Both the position numbers and the translations under genes were made by a program. Source: an uncultured Verrucomicrobiota bacterium (GTDB taxonomy: Bacteria > Verrucomicrobiota > Kiritimatiellia > RFP12 > UBA3636). From it: a stretch of 12,623 nucleotides of DNA. The stretch's first letter is position 1. The number at the start of each line of letters is the position of its first letter. The stretch spans positions 1 through 12,623 of the forward strand of contig CAMOEO010000047.1 in NCBI GenBank assembly GCA_946612175.1, in the 5' to 3' direction. The notes under the pieces were generated by a model. The model was not told the origin of the DNA and made no database searches. It saw only the letters and a list, made by a program, of their open reading frames with translations. This document shows, in pieces, positions 1-8,786 of the stretch.

Positions 1-52
1 GCGCCGCACCCCGCCACGATCGTGTGGAGTCGACGTTGACGTTCTCGGGGGG

Positions 53-81
53 TGGACGGAATCGGTGAAATGCGGTAGAAT
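53..81 (+). promoter_or_regulatory. putative sigma-70-type promoter of hom
   Basis: The sequence shows a -35-like hexamer TGGACG (53-58), a 17-bp spacer and a -10-like hexamer TAGAAT (76-81). A start near position 88 would give a leader of about 33 nt before the hom ATG. The -10 resembles the TAGACT boxes upstream of clpP and of the CPBP gene in this window, which supports the call. A TTGACG at 36-41 has no usable -10 at normal spacing. A 10-bp perfect palindrome (15-24) lies upstream and could be an operator or chance. Confidence 0.55.
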
Positions 82-121
82 CCCCGCCGTTTCACGCACT
101 TCTACGACAGGACAGGAAACC

Positions 122-1414
122 ATGGACACGATCGGCGTTGGCATTCTGGGATTCGGCACGGTGGGCGCGGGCGTCGCGCAGGGGCTCCTCGCGAACCGCG
201 AGGTGCTGCGCGAGCGCACGGGCCTCGACCTGGAGCTTCGCCGGGTGGCCGACCTCGACACGACGACCGACCGCGGCGTCGCGCTGCCGGAGGGCGTCCT
301 GACGGCGGACGCGAAGGCCGCGATCCACGACCCCGCCGTGCAGGTCGTCGTGGAGCTCATCGGCGGGACCGGCGTCGCGCGGACGTTCGTCGAGGAGGCG
401 CTCCGCGCCGGCAAGCCTGTGGTCACGGCGAACAAGAAGCTGCTGGCCGAGGCGGGCGCGCCGCTCTTCGCGCTGGCGGCGGAGAGGGGGGTCGACCTCT
501 TCTTCGGCGCGTCGGTGGGCGGCGGCATCCCGATCATCCGCTCGCTGCGCGACGGTCTGGCGGGCACGAGGATCGAGACGATCTACGGCATCCTCAACGG
601 CACCTGCAACTACATCCTCACGGCGATGGAGCGCGAGGGGCGGCCCTTCGAGGAGGTGCTGGCCGACGCGCAGCGGCTCGGCTTCGCGGAGGCGAACCCG
701 ACGCTCGACGTGGACGGCTTCGACACGCTGCACAAGGCGGCGATCCTCGCGGCGCTGGCGTACGGCATCGCGCCGGACGTCCACGCGCTGCCGGTCCAGG
801 GCATCCGCGGCGCCGTGGGCGCGGCGGACATCGCGCAGGCGCGGGAGCTGGGCTACCGGATCAAGCTGCTGGCGATCGTGAAGCACTCGCCGGACGGGCT
901 GGAGCTGCGCGTGGCGCCGACGCTGGTGCCGGCCGACGGGATGCTCGGCTCGGTCTCCGGCGTCTTCAACGCCGCGATGGTGAAGAGCGACCTGGACGAC
1001 TGGACGCTGTACTACGGCCGTGGCGCCGGGCGCCTGCCGACAGCCGCGACGGTGATCGGCGACATCGCCGAGGCGGCGCGCAACCTCGCGGCCGGCACGC
1101 ACCGGGCGGTGGCCGTCCCGCGGGCGGCGGCGCCCGTGCGCGTGAAGCCGCTCGGCGAGTGCGTCTCGCGGTTCTACGCGCGGCTCTCGCTCAAGGACGA
1201 GCCGGGATCCCTCGCGGCGGCCACGGGCGCGTTCGCGCGCCACGGCGTCTCGATCCGCTCGGCGGTGCAGCGCGGGGCGGCGTCCGACGGTTTCGCGCAG
1301 GTGATCGTGATCACCCACGAGGCACGCCGCGCGGACATGGACGCGGCGCTGGCGGAGATCGCGGCCGGCGCCGCGAGCGGCGCCGCGCCGGTCTGCCTCG
1401 GCATCGAGGAGTAG
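122..1414 (+). CDS. hom: homoserine dehydrogenase with C-terminal ACT domain
   Basis: Reduces aspartate 4-semialdehyde to homoserine with NAD(P)H in the cytoplasm, the branch step towards threonine and methionine. The 430-residue protein has the full two-part family architecture. An N-terminal Rossmann fold carries the GFGTVG motif (10-15) and VTANK (101-105). The catalytic dimerisation domain has SVGGGIP (131-137), GILNGTCNY (156-164) and D201/K205 at the usual Asp-x3-Lys catalytic spacing. A C-terminal ACT domain (about 350-430, LKDEPGSLA) is the usual site of threonine feedback control. The ATG at 122 is chosen because GFGTVG then lies at the normal distance from the N terminus and a purine-rich AGGACAGGAAA precedes it. 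The in-frame GTG at 65 lies upstream of the -10 box and is rejected. No other amino-acid biosynthesis gene is adjacent; it converges on clpX. Confidence 0.96.
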   Translation: MDTIGVGILGFGTVGAGVAQGLLANREVLRERTGLDLELRRVADLDTTTDRGVALPEGVLTADAKAAIHDPAVQVVVELIGGTGVARTFVEEALRAGKPVVTANKKLLAEAGAPLFALAAERGVDLFFGASVGGGIPIIRSLRDGLAGTRIETIYGILNGTCNYILTAMEREGRPFEEVLADAQRLGFAEANPTLDVDGFDTLHKAAILAALAYGIAPDVHALPVQGIRGAVGAADIAQARELGYRIKLLAIVKHSPDGLELRVAPTLVPADGMLGSVSGVFNAAMVKSDLDDWTLYYGRGAGRLPTAATVIGDIAEAARNLAAGTHRAVAVPRAAAPVRVKPLGECVSRFYARLSLKDEPGSLAAATGAFARHGVSIRSAVQRGAASDGFAQVIVITHEARRADMDAALAEIAAGAASGAAPVCLGIEE

Positions 1415-1432
1415 GCTAGGCGCCCCGGCGGA

Positions 1433-1452
1433 ACCGCCCGCGTTCGGGCGGT
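1433..1452. terminator. hairpin downstream of hom
   Basis: An 8-bp perfect stem (1433-1440 with 1445-1452) closes on a CGTT tetraloop, 19 nt after the hom stop codon. It has no clean U-tract on either strand. It is placed to end hom transcription in the convergent hom/clpX gap. Confidence 0.5.
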
Positions 1453-1472
1453 ACTCCGGTTTCCATGGCCGC

Positions 1473-1503
1473 GGGACGGCGCGGAACGGGGCCGTGCCGT
1501 CCC
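1473..1503. terminator. strong hairpin in the convergent hom/clpX gap
   Basis: A stem of 12 pairs with one G-U wobble (1473-1484 with 1492-1503) closes on a 7-nt loop. It lies 26 bp past the clpX stop on the minus strand and about 60 bp past hom on the plus strand. No long U-tract follows, so it may act as a bidirectional road-block or an mRNA 3'-end stabiliser rather than a classical intrinsic terminator. Confidence 0.5.
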
Positions 1504-1528
1504 TTGGGGCCGGATTCCGGGCCGCGCG

Positions 1529-3034
<1,506 letters not shown>

Positions 3035-3050
3035 GGCGGGGGAGGTTCGC

Positions 3051-3665
3051 CTACTTCGCGGAGGAGGCGGCGCGGGGGACGAGCACGTGGTCGACGAGGC
3101 CGTACTCCTTCGCCTCCTCGGCGGAGAGGAAGTAGTCGCGGTCGGTGTCGCGCTCGATGGTCTCGAGGGGCTTGCCGGTGGCCTCGGCGAGGATGCGGTT
3201 GAGGTTGGCGCGGACCTTGAGGATCTCCTCGGCCTCGATGCGGATGTCGGAGGCCTTGCCCTCGGCGCCGCCGGAGGGCTGGTGGATCATGACGCGGGCG
3301 TTGGGGAGCGCGTAGCGCTTGCCCTTGGCGCCGGCGGCGAGGAGGACGGCGCCCATGGAGCAGGCCTGGCCGATGCAGTAGGTGGCGCAGTCGCACTTGA
3401 GGTAGTTCATCGTGTCCAGGATGGCGAGGCCCGCGGTGACGACGCCGCCCGGGGAGTTGATGTAGACGGAGATGTCCTTCTCGGGGTCCTCGGACTGGAG
3501 GAAGAGCAGCTGGGCGATGACGGAGGTGGACATGGCGTCGTCGATCGGGGTGCCGATGAAGACGATGCGGTCCTTGAGGAGGCGGGAGTAGATGTCGTAG
3601 GAGCGCTCGCCGCGGCCGGTCTGCTCGATGACGTAGGGGACGTAGTAGTCGGAATGGATGGGCAT
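3051..3665 (-). CDS. clpP: ATP-dependent Clp protease proteolytic subunit ClpP
   Basis: Serine protease subunit that forms the tetradecameric chamber fed by ClpX. The 204 residues match the family length. The catalytic triad is visible as S103 (in GQACSMGA), H128 (in VMIHQP) and D177 (in ERDTDRDYF), with the same residue spacing as the E. coli triad. The oxyanion SPGG is at 71-74. A short pre-sequence before YVIEQTGRGE is probably removed by self-processing. The ATG at 3665 gives this normal N terminus. Its leader has no Shine-Dalgarno site and instead holds a 9-bp repeat array that ends 6 nt before the ATG. A sigma-70-like promoter lies just upstream of the array. clpX follows 16 bp downstream. 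Confidence 0.98.
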   Translation of the reverse strand: MPIHSDYYVPYVIEQTGRGERSYDIYSRLLKDRIVFIGTPIDDAMSTSVIAQLLFLQSEDPEKDISVYINSPGGVVTAGLAILDTMNYLKCDCATYCIGQACSMGAVLLAAGAKGKRYALPNARVMIHQPSGGAEGKASDIRIEAEEILKVRANLNRILAEATGKPLETIERDTDRDYFLSAEEAKEYGLVDHVLVPRAASSAK

Positions 3666-3673
3666 GGCGTGGG

Positions 3674-3727
3674 GGTAGAAACGGTTGAAACGGTTGAAGA
3701 GGTTGAAGAGGTTGAAATGGTTGTAGG
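3674..3727 (-). repeat. 9-bp tandem array (TTCAACCNN) in the clpP leader
   Basis: Six contiguous 9-bp units lie between the clpP promoter and its ATG. Four central units (3683-3718) are exact for the core TTCAACC on the coding strand, and the two outer ones are degenerate. The predicted clpP transcription start (about 3722) falls inside the first unit, so almost the whole 57-nt leader would be repeat. The same unit fills the gaps before rodA and before the SUMF-like gene. There are no spacers, so this is not a CRISPR array. Confidence 0.9.
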
Positions 3728-3728
3728 G

Positions 3729-3757
3729 AGTCTACCGGGCGAATGGCAGGGATTCAA
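3729..3757 (-). promoter_or_regulatory. putative sigma-70-type promoter of clpP-clpX
   Basis: On the minus strand TTGAAT (3757-3752), a 17-bp spacer and TAGACT (3734-3729) form a good housekeeping promoter. The -10 and its flanks (GGTAGACTCC) are identical to the box upstream of the CPBP gene. Predicted start near 3722. Confidence 0.65.
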
Positions 3758-3806
3758 CCGCGGCCGGGATTTCGGTGCCGATTCCGCCCCTCGAAGGCGC
3801 CGCCAT

Positions 3807-3830
3807 CGGCGCGGAGCGCGCTCCGCGCCG
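3807..3830 (-). terminator. 24-bp perfect palindrome downstream of tig
   Basis: A perfect 24-bp inverted repeat sits 10 bp past the trigger-factor stop codon. As RNA it would fold into a 10-bp GC-rich stem with a 4-nt loop. It has no U-tract. Its place between tig and the separate clpP promoter suggests termination or 3'-end protection of tig mRNA. A protein-binding operator is an alternative, since the DNA is fully symmetrical. Confidence 0.55.
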
Positions 3831-3840
3831 CGAATGGGGC

Positions 3841-5157
3841 CTAGGCCTTGAGGCCGGGGGTGGGGGAGGCCTTCTCGAGCAGGGCGGAGAGGACCTTCTC
3901 GCGGACGGCGGCGCGGTGGTAGCTGCGCAGGGCCATGCGGTTCTTGGAGAGCTCCTTGATCTGGGCCTCGGAGAGGCGCTGCTCGCGGACCACGCGGTTG
4001 AGGAAGGCGGTGAACTCCTCGTTGGAGAGCTCGATCCCGCGGGCGCGGCGGATGGCCTCGACGACGAAGTCGACGCGCAGGTTGGCCTCGGCGCGCTCGC
4101 GGGCGGCGGCGGAGAGGCGGTCGCGCTCCTTGGAGAGGTCCTCCTTGGAGACGCCCTTGTCCATGTTGTAGCGCAGGAGGTTGGAGAGCAGGCCCTCGGT
4201 CTCGCGCTCGAGCGCGGCGGCGGGCAGCTCGAAGTCGGCGGCCTTGGCGAGATGGGAGGCGACCTGGTCGAGGCGGCGGGCGCGGTCGGCGGCCTTGGCG
4301 GAGGCCTCGAGATTGGAGCGGATGCGGGCGCGGAGCTCCTCCTCGGACGCGGCGCCGACGCGCTTGAGCAGCGCCTCGTCGAGGGCGGGGAGGACGAAGC
4401 GGCGGCCGCCGGAGACGGTGACGGAGTAGGTGGCCTTGACGCCGCGGAGGGACTCCTTGTAGAAGTCCTGCGGGAACTCGACCTCGGCCTCGAAGGCGTC
4501 GCCGACCTTGCGGCCCTCGAGCATCTTCGGCAGGCCGGGGACGGTGAAGTACTCGCTGCCGACGGTGCACCAGGCGCCCTTCTTCTCGGCGAAGGTGGCG
4601 GCGTCGGGGACGGCCTCGGCGAGGGGCTTGCCGTCGGTGGTGGCGGTGTAGTCGATCTGGAGCATGTCCTCGGCGGCGGCGGCGCGGTCGGCCTCGAGGT
4701 CGACGAAGGTGCCCTGGGAGCGGAGGAAGCCGTCGATCTGCTCCTGGACCTGCTCGTCCGTCACGGCGGTGTCGGCGTCGTCGACGGGGATGCCGTCGAG
4801 GGCGGGCAGCTCGAAGGTCGGGACGAGGTCGACGACGGCCTTGAAGGTGACGGTGCCGTCGGGGGCGGTGGCGCGGTCGTCGATGGAGACGATCTCGAAG
4901 ACGTCGAGCTTGTTCTCCTCGACGGCCTTGCCGTAGGCGTCGCGGACGGTGCGCTCGGCGGCCTCGCGGTCGATGCGGTCGGCGTAGGCCTTCTCGACGA
5001 GGGCGGCGGGGGCCTTGCCCTTGCGGAAGCCGGGGATGGCGGCCTGGGCGGCGAATTCGCGGACGACGGCGGCGCGCGCCTTGGCGGCCTCGTCGGCGGG
5101 GACGGTGACGGCGATTTCGGTGCGGGTCTTGGTGACGGGGGTGAGGGTGGCGTTCAT
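3841..5157 (-). CDS. tig: trigger factor, ribosome-associated chaperone and peptidyl-prolyl isomerase
   Basis: Binds ribosomes near the exit tunnel and shields nascent chains. The 438 residues match the family. The N-terminal ribosome-binding domain carries the signature GFRKGKAP (43-50). A central FKBP-like domain follows (about 155-250), then a long helical C-terminal substrate-binding domain (about 255-430). The same reading frame stays open far upstream, but homology starts at the ATG at 5157 (MNATLTPVTKT). A TATACT -10 box lies about 40 bp upstream, which excludes a longer start. The leader has no clear Shine-Dalgarno site. It precedes clpP-clpX in the order common in bacteria, but clpP has its own promoter and a hairpin separates the two. 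Confidence 0.96.
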   Translation of the reverse strand: MNATLTPVTKTRTEIAVTVPADEAAKARAAVVREFAAQAAIPGFRKGKAPAALVEKAYADRIDREAAERTVRDAYGKAVEENKLDVFEIVSIDDRATAPDGTVTFKAVVDLVPTFELPALDGIPVDDADTAVTDEQVQEQIDGFLRSQGTFVDLEADRAAAAEDMLQIDYTATTDGKPLAEAVPDAATFAEKKGAWCTVGSEYFTVPGLPKMLEGRKVGDAFEAEVEFPQDFYKESLRGVKATYSVTVSGGRRFVLPALDEALLKRVGAASEEELRARIRSNLEASAKAADRARRLDQVASHLAKAADFELPAAALERETEGLLSNLLRYNMDKGVSKEDLSKERDRLSAAARERAEANLRVDFVVEAIRRARGIELSNEEFTAFLNRVVREQRLSEAQIKELSKNRMALRSYHRAAVREKVLSALLEKASPTPGLKA

Positions 5158-5197
5158 GGGAAGGCGGGAATGGGCCAAGGGTGAAAAACGGGCGCAA

Positions 5198-5226
5198 AGT
5201 ATAACAGAAAGGGGGGCGGGAGAAAA
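5198..5226 (-). promoter_or_regulatory. putative promoter of tig
   Basis: A good -10 hexamer TATACT (5203-5198 on the minus strand) is preceded at 17 bp by a weak -35 (TTTTCT, 5226-5221). Predicted start near 5191 gives a leader of about 33 nt. This is the only AT-rich stretch in the 131-bp gap between the O-antigen-ligase-like gene and tig. Confidence 0.5.
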
Positions 5227-5235
5227 GGGGTTTTT

Positions 5236-5249
5236 CGCGCTCACGCGCG
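5236..5249 (-). terminator. small hairpin with T-rich tail after the ligase-like gene
   Basis: On the minus strand a 5-bp GC stem (CGCGC/GCGCG) with a GTGA loop is followed by AAAAACCCC and then TTTTC. It lies about 40 bp past the stop of the ligase-like gene and just before the tig promoter. The stem is short and the T-run is offset, so the call is tentative. Confidence 0.3.
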
Positions 5250-5288
5250 CGGGCGTTGCGAACGCGGCGCGGGCGGGGGGAGGGCGGG

Positions 5289-6695
5289 CTACCCGGCGGG
5301 GAGGGCGAGGGGCGGGCGCTGGGCGGCGGGGTCGGGGGCGGAGCGGAGCAGGGAGGGCCCGGAGAGGCCCATCGCGAGGGCGTAGAGCAGGACGATCTCG
5401 GAGTCCGCGAGGTTGTATTCGACGAGGCCGTAGAGGGCGAGCGCGGCGAACATGGCGGGGGGCGCGGCGAAGCAGGCGGTCTCGGGCAGGGAGGAGCCGG
5501 GGGCGGGGCGGCGGGAGCGGCGGGCGAAGCGCAGGCCGGTCCGGGCGGCGAGGCCCATCCAGAGCGCCCAGGCGGCGAGGCCGGCCCAGCCGAAGTCGAC
5601 GAAGGACTGGAGGGGGACGGAGTGGACGTGGTTCTGGTTGAGCTCCGTGTGCATGTCGATGTCGAACATCTTGTTCCAGGTCAGGGAGCGGAACCCGATG
5701 CCCCAGGGGTGCTCGCGGTGGAGCTCGGGGACGATGCGCGTCCACATGAGGGAGCGCCCGCCCTTGCGGAGGAGGAACTCGTCGGGCAGCTGGGCGAAGC
5801 GGGCGCGGGCCTGGGGAAGGGCGGCGCAGGCGCCGGCGAGGAGGGCGACGAGCAGCGCCGCCTTCCACCAGCGCAGGCGGGAGAGCAGGAAGGCGAAGCA
5901 GACGGCGCCGCAGGCGAGGAGGGGGCCGCGCTTGCAGGTGAGGACCAGTCCGGCGGCGAGAAGGAGCAGCAGCAGGAAGTCGCGGGCGCGGGCGCGCCGG
6001 TCGGGGGCGTGGAGGGACTCGACGAGGAGGCAGAGGGCGGCCGGGACGGCGATCATGAAGCGCTGGGCGTCCTGCATCGTGCCGAGCTTGACGAGCGCCT
6101 GGGACCAGGTGGCGGCGCGGCCGTTGGTGTAGATCCAGCGGTTGACGGCGTCGATGGCGTCCCAGTGGAGACGGGTTCCGATCCAGCGGAGGGATTCGTG
6201 GAGGAAGGCGCCGGCGGGGGAGGCGGTCCCCGCGGCGGCCTGGGCGTCGGTCGGGAAGACCATCTGGAACTGCGCCAGCAGCGGGTTGGCGACGAGGACC
6301 CACGCGGCGGTGACGGCGCAGCCGGCGACGAGCGCGCGGAGCGTGGCGACGAGGCGGGGGCGAGTGTCGACCTGCATGACGGCGAGGGGAATCGCGGCGT
6401 ACCAGAGCAGCTTCGGGAGCTTGGAGAAGCCGCGGCCGGGGGCGAGGAGCGGGTCCTCGATCAGCGCCCATGCGGCGGCGGACACGGCGATGGCGACGGC
6501 CAGGTAGACGAGCCAGCCGACGGTCGGGGCGGTGAGGCGGAACGAGCGGCGCCGCGAGGGGGAGGCGAGCCCGAGCGCGAGGGAGGCCACGAGCGCGACG
6601 CGCGCCAGCGGCATCGAGACGCAGGAGAGGAAGGCGAAGGCGAGGAAGGCGGCCCAGGAGGGGTCGGAGCGGGCGGAGGCGAGGAAGGGTTTCAC
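5289..6695 (-). CDS. O-antigen ligase/polymerase-like integral membrane protein
   Basis: A 468-residue protein with about ten hydrophobic segments. It has a cytosolic basic motif after a membrane segment (TCKRGPLL, about 253-260) and a large periplasmic loop with RSLMWTRIVPELHREHPWGIG (split around 314-334; W-x-HP-x-G-x-G pattern). It then has HVHSVPLQ followed by GWAGL (about 356-372). This order is typical of the Wzy/WaaL O-antigen ligase family (PF04932), which polymerises or ligates cell-surface glycans at the outer face of the inner membrane. The substrate cannot be told. The start is a GTG at 6695 that overlaps the TGA of the CPBP gene (GTGA), with GGGAG 5 nt upstream, so the two are translationally coupled. 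The frame is open further upstream but overlaps the CPBP gene, so that extension is rejected. Confidence 0.8.
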   Translation of the reverse strand: MKPFLASARSDPSWAAFLAFAFLSCVSMPLARVALVASLALGLASPSRRRSFRLTAPTVGWLVYLAVAIAVSAAAWALIEDPLLAPGRGFSKLPKLLWYAAIPLAVMQVDTRPRLVATLRALVAGCAVTAAWVLVANPLLAQFQMVFPTDAQAAAGTASPAGAFLHESLRWIGTRLHWDAIDAVNRWIYTNGRAATWSQALVKLGTMQDAQRFMIAVPAALCLLVESLHAPDRRARARDFLLLLLLAAGLVLTCKRGPLLACGAVCFAFLLSRLRWWKAALLVALLAGACAALPQARARFAQLPDEFLLRKGGRSLMWTRIVPELHREHPWGIGFRSLTWNKMFDIDMHTELNQNHVHSVPLQSFVDFGWAGLAAWALWMGLAARTGLRFARRSRRPAPGSSLPETACFAAPPAMFAALALYGLVEYNLADSEIVLLYALAMGLSGPSLLRSAPDPAAQRPPLALPAG

Positions 6696-7528
6696 CAGAA
6701 CTCCCAGTGTCCCGTGGCGAGGACGTAGAGGCCGAGCAGCGTATTGGTCGCGGCATGGGCGGCGCAGGCGGCCCAGATGTCGCGGGTGCGGAGATAGAGC
6801 AGGCCGTAGGCGGCGCCGGCGAGGAACCCGGCGGCGAACTCGGCGTGCTCGGCGGCGAAGACCGCGGTGACGGCGAGGAAGGAGAGGGCGTGGAACTCTC
6901 CGATCGGAAGGTCGAGGAAGTCCGGCGTGCGGGCGGCGCGCAGCAGGTAGCCGCGCCAGAAGAACTCTTCGGCGACGGCGATGGCGAGGCCGGTCCCGAC
7001 CATGTGCAGGGCGAAGAGCGGCCAGCCCGTCGCGGCGGGGGCGTAGAGGCCGGCGGTCTTCGCGGCGGCGTCCGCCAGGTCGCGCATGGAGCCGAAGGGT
7101 CGGACGCACCAGGTCTCGTACGCGCGGGCGAGCCCGGGCGCGAGCGCGCGGAACCACTCCGCGGAGGGGACCACCCAGAGCGCGAAGACCGCCGCGCCGA
7201 CGAGCAGCGCGGCGGGGAGGTGGCGGGCGCGGAAGAGGCCGCGGTAGTGGGTCCAGGGGCGGAGCAGGACGAGGGCGAGGAGGCAGAGCGCCGTGCGGAT
7301 CGCGTAGAGCCCGGCGTCGGAGACGACGTCGACGGAGGCGGCCTCCTCGGTGCCGGAGGAGGGCGTGAGGTGCATGAGCGAGCCGACGAGCATCACGCCG
7401 ATCCAGACGAGGAACGGCGCGGCGTGGCGGACCGCGGCGCGCGTCATGGCGCGCGCCTTCGGGCTGCCCTTCGGCGCGGGGGTGCCGGGGGCGGCCGCGG
7501 GAGCCGGGTCGGGGAGGGGGTCGCTCAT
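6692..7528 (-). CDS. CPBP-family intramembrane metalloprotease, resembling the exosortase-associated CAAX-protease-related group
   Basis: A 278-residue multi-spanning protein with all three CPBP/ABI motifs: EEFFWR (E187, E188, R192), H228 and HAATN (H258, N262). These form a metal-dependent intramembrane protease site. The C-terminal part (DFLDLPIGEFHALSFLAV, H228 helix, TNTLLGLYVLATGHWEFW) resembles, from memory, the CAAX-protease-related proteins found with exosortase/PEP-CTERM systems (TIGR03008). No exosortase is in the window. A Pro/Ala-rich N-terminal tail of about 25 residues precedes the first membrane segment. The ATG at 7528 is chosen over the ATG at 7546 because the latter lies upstream of the -10 box. 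The mRNA would be nearly leaderless. Its stop overlaps the GTG of the ligase-like gene by 4 bp. Confidence 0.85.
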   Translation of the reverse strand: MSDPLPDPAPAAAPGTPAPKGSPKARAMTRAAVRHAAPFLVWIGVMLVGSLMHLTPSSGTEEAASVDVVSDAGLYAIRTALCLLALVLLRPWTHYRGLFRARHLPAALLVGAAVFALWVVPSAEWFRALAPGLARAYETWCVRPFGSMRDLADAAAKTAGLYAPAATGWPLFALHMVGTGLAIAVAEEFFWRGYLLRAARTPDFLDLPIGEFHALSFLAVTAVFAAEHAEFAAGFLAGAAYGLLYLRTRDIWAACAAHAATNTLLGLYVLATGHWEFW

Positions 7529-7536
7529 GGGGGCGG

Positions 7537-7566
7537 AGTCTACCATTTCCGGCCGGACGGCGTCAA
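7537..7566 (-). promoter_or_regulatory. putative strong promoter of the CPBP/ligase-like pair
   Basis: On the minus strand TTGACG (7566-7561), an 18-bp spacer and TAGACT (7542-7537) match sigma-70 consensus well. Only 8 nt separate the -10 box from the ATG at 7528, so the transcript would start about 2 nt before, or at, the start codon. Confidence 0.65.
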
Positions 7567-7571
7567 CGCGG

Positions 7572-7591
7572 GGGCGCCGCTGGCGGCGCCC
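7572..7591 (-). terminator. GC hairpin touching the rodA stop codon
   Basis: An 8-bp perfect stem (7572-7579 with 7584-7591) with a 4-nt loop abuts the rodA stop and lies just upstream of the CPBP promoter. No U-tract is present. It probably marks the end of the rod operon transcript. Confidence 0.45.
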
Positions 7592-8781
7592 TAGGCGTCG
7601 TGGGGAACGGCGGAGCGGCCGTGGAGGGCGACGCTCTGGACGAGGCCGAGGAGGGCGAGGGTGGAGATCGTGAAGGTGCCGCCGTAGCTCACGAGGGGGA
7701 GCGGGATGCCGGTGATGGGCATCACGCCGATGGTCATGGCGAGGTTCACGAAGACGTGGGTGAAGAGCATGGCCAGGACGCCGGTGCAGACGAGGCGCCC
7801 GGTCTCGTCCGGGCAGCGCAGCCCCGTCGCGGCGACGGAGGCGAGCAGCCCCGCGAAGAGCGCGAGCAGGACGGCGGCGCCGCGGAAGCCGGTCTCCTCG
7901 GCGATGACGGAGAAGATGAAGTCGGAGGAGGAGACGGAGACGGGCAGGTAGCCGAGCGTGTTCTGGGTGCCCTTGCGGTAGCCTTTGCCGCGGGGGCCGC
8001 CGGAGCCGACGGCGATCTTGCTCTGCCAGGCGTTCCAGCCGGAGCCCTGCAGGTCGCGCTCGGGGTGCGCGAAGGCGACGATGCGCTTGCGCCAGTGGTC
8101 GTGGATCACGTGCGAGACGGCCGCCTCGACGCGCTCGCGACGTTCGGGCGGGAGGCGCTCCGGCAGCAGGATGGAGCCGAGGAAGGCGGCGGCGAAGAGG
8201 CCGCCCGCGAGAACGAGCGCGAGGAGCGTCCGGCGCGCGCACCCCGCCACGAACAGCATCGCGAGGACGGCGGCGGCGAAGGGCAGCGTGGTGCCGAGGT
8301 CGGGCTCGAGCAGGATGAGCGCCGCGGGGACGGCGGAGAGCCCGAGGCAGAGCCACAGGCGGGCGCGCTCGCCGAGGTCGAGGCCGCCCGCGAGGACGAA
8401 CGCCAGGGTCGGGACGAGCGCGAACTTGGCGCCTTCGGAGGGCTGGAAGCGGCCGAAGAGCCAGCGCTGCGCGCCCATGGTCCGGGTGCCGATGCCCGGG
8501 ACGAGGACGAGGACGAGCAGGACGACGGCGAAGAGGTAGACGGCCCAGGCCCATTCGGTCCAGCGGCGGTAGTCGACGGAGGCGACGACCAGATGCGCCG
8601 CGACGCCGAGCGGGATCCACGGGAAGAGCATCTGCTTCCACAGGATGGCGGCGCGTCCCACGCGTACCGAGCACGCGCTGCGGATGAACAGCACGCCGAA
8701 GACGAGCAGCGCCGCCGAGAACAGGACCATCGGCCAGTTCGCGGAGCGCCACCAGGGGCGGGGAGACGGAGGGGGGTACAT
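7591..8781 (-). CDS. rodA: RodA, SEDS-family peptidoglycan glycosyltransferase
   Basis: Polymerises lipid II into glycan strands in the elongasome, working with a class B PBP. The 396-residue multi-pass protein has the SEDS landmarks: GAQRWLFG and FQPSEGAKF (103-120), the long periplasmic loop with GSGWNAWQSKIAVGSGG (246-262), the SDFIFSVIAEE motif containing the likely catalytic Asp (D287), and the C-terminal PITGIPLPLVSYGGT. The ATG at 8781 gives a normal N terminus. The frame is open upstream through a 9-bp repeat array, but that stretch only encodes an LQP repeat and reads into the neighbour's 3' end. No Shine-Dalgarno site precedes the ATG, and the array ends 5 nt before it. rodA is separated from mrdA by the SUMF-like gene. 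Confidence 0.96.
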   Translation of the reverse strand: MYPPPSPRPWWRSANWPMVLFSAALLVFGVLFIRSACSVRVGRAAILWKQMLFPWIPLGVAAHLVVASVDYRRWTEWAWAVYLFAVVLLVLVLVPGIGTRTMGAQRWLFGRFQPSEGAKFALVPTLAFVLAGGLDLGERARLWLCLGLSAVPAALILLEPDLGTTLPFAAAVLAMLFVAGCARRTLLALVLAGGLFAAAFLGSILLPERLPPERRERVEAAVSHVIHDHWRKRIVAFAHPERDLQGSGWNAWQSKIAVGSGGPRGKGYRKGTQNTLGYLPVSVSSSDFIFSVIAEETGFRGAAVLLALFAGLLASVAATGLRCPDETGRLVCTGVLAMLFTHVFVNLAMTIGVMPITGIPLPLVSYGGTFTISTLALLGLVQSVALHGRSAVPHDA

Positions 8782-8786
8782 GGGAA

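Noticed and set aside
15..24. 10-bp palindrome upstream of hom as an operator
   Set aside because: Too short and unsupported by a second copy in the window.
92..1318. A 408-codon open frame antisense to hom
   Set aside because: Arg/His/Asp-rich shadow of a well-supported gene in a GC-rich genome; no motif seen.
5289..6695. The O-antigen-ligase-like protein as an exosortase
   Set aside because: It lacks the exosortase Cys/Arg/His motif order and has the Wzy/WaaL loop pattern instead.
5289..7157. A longer ligase-like protein starting inside the CPBP gene
   Set aside because: The upstream part is Arg/Pro-rich out-of-frame sequence of the CPBP gene, which has its full motif set in the other frame.
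7529..7546. Upstream ATG (MVDSAP) as the start of the CPBP protein
   Set aside because: It lies upstream of the TAGACT -10 box, so the transcript from the clear promoter would not contain it.
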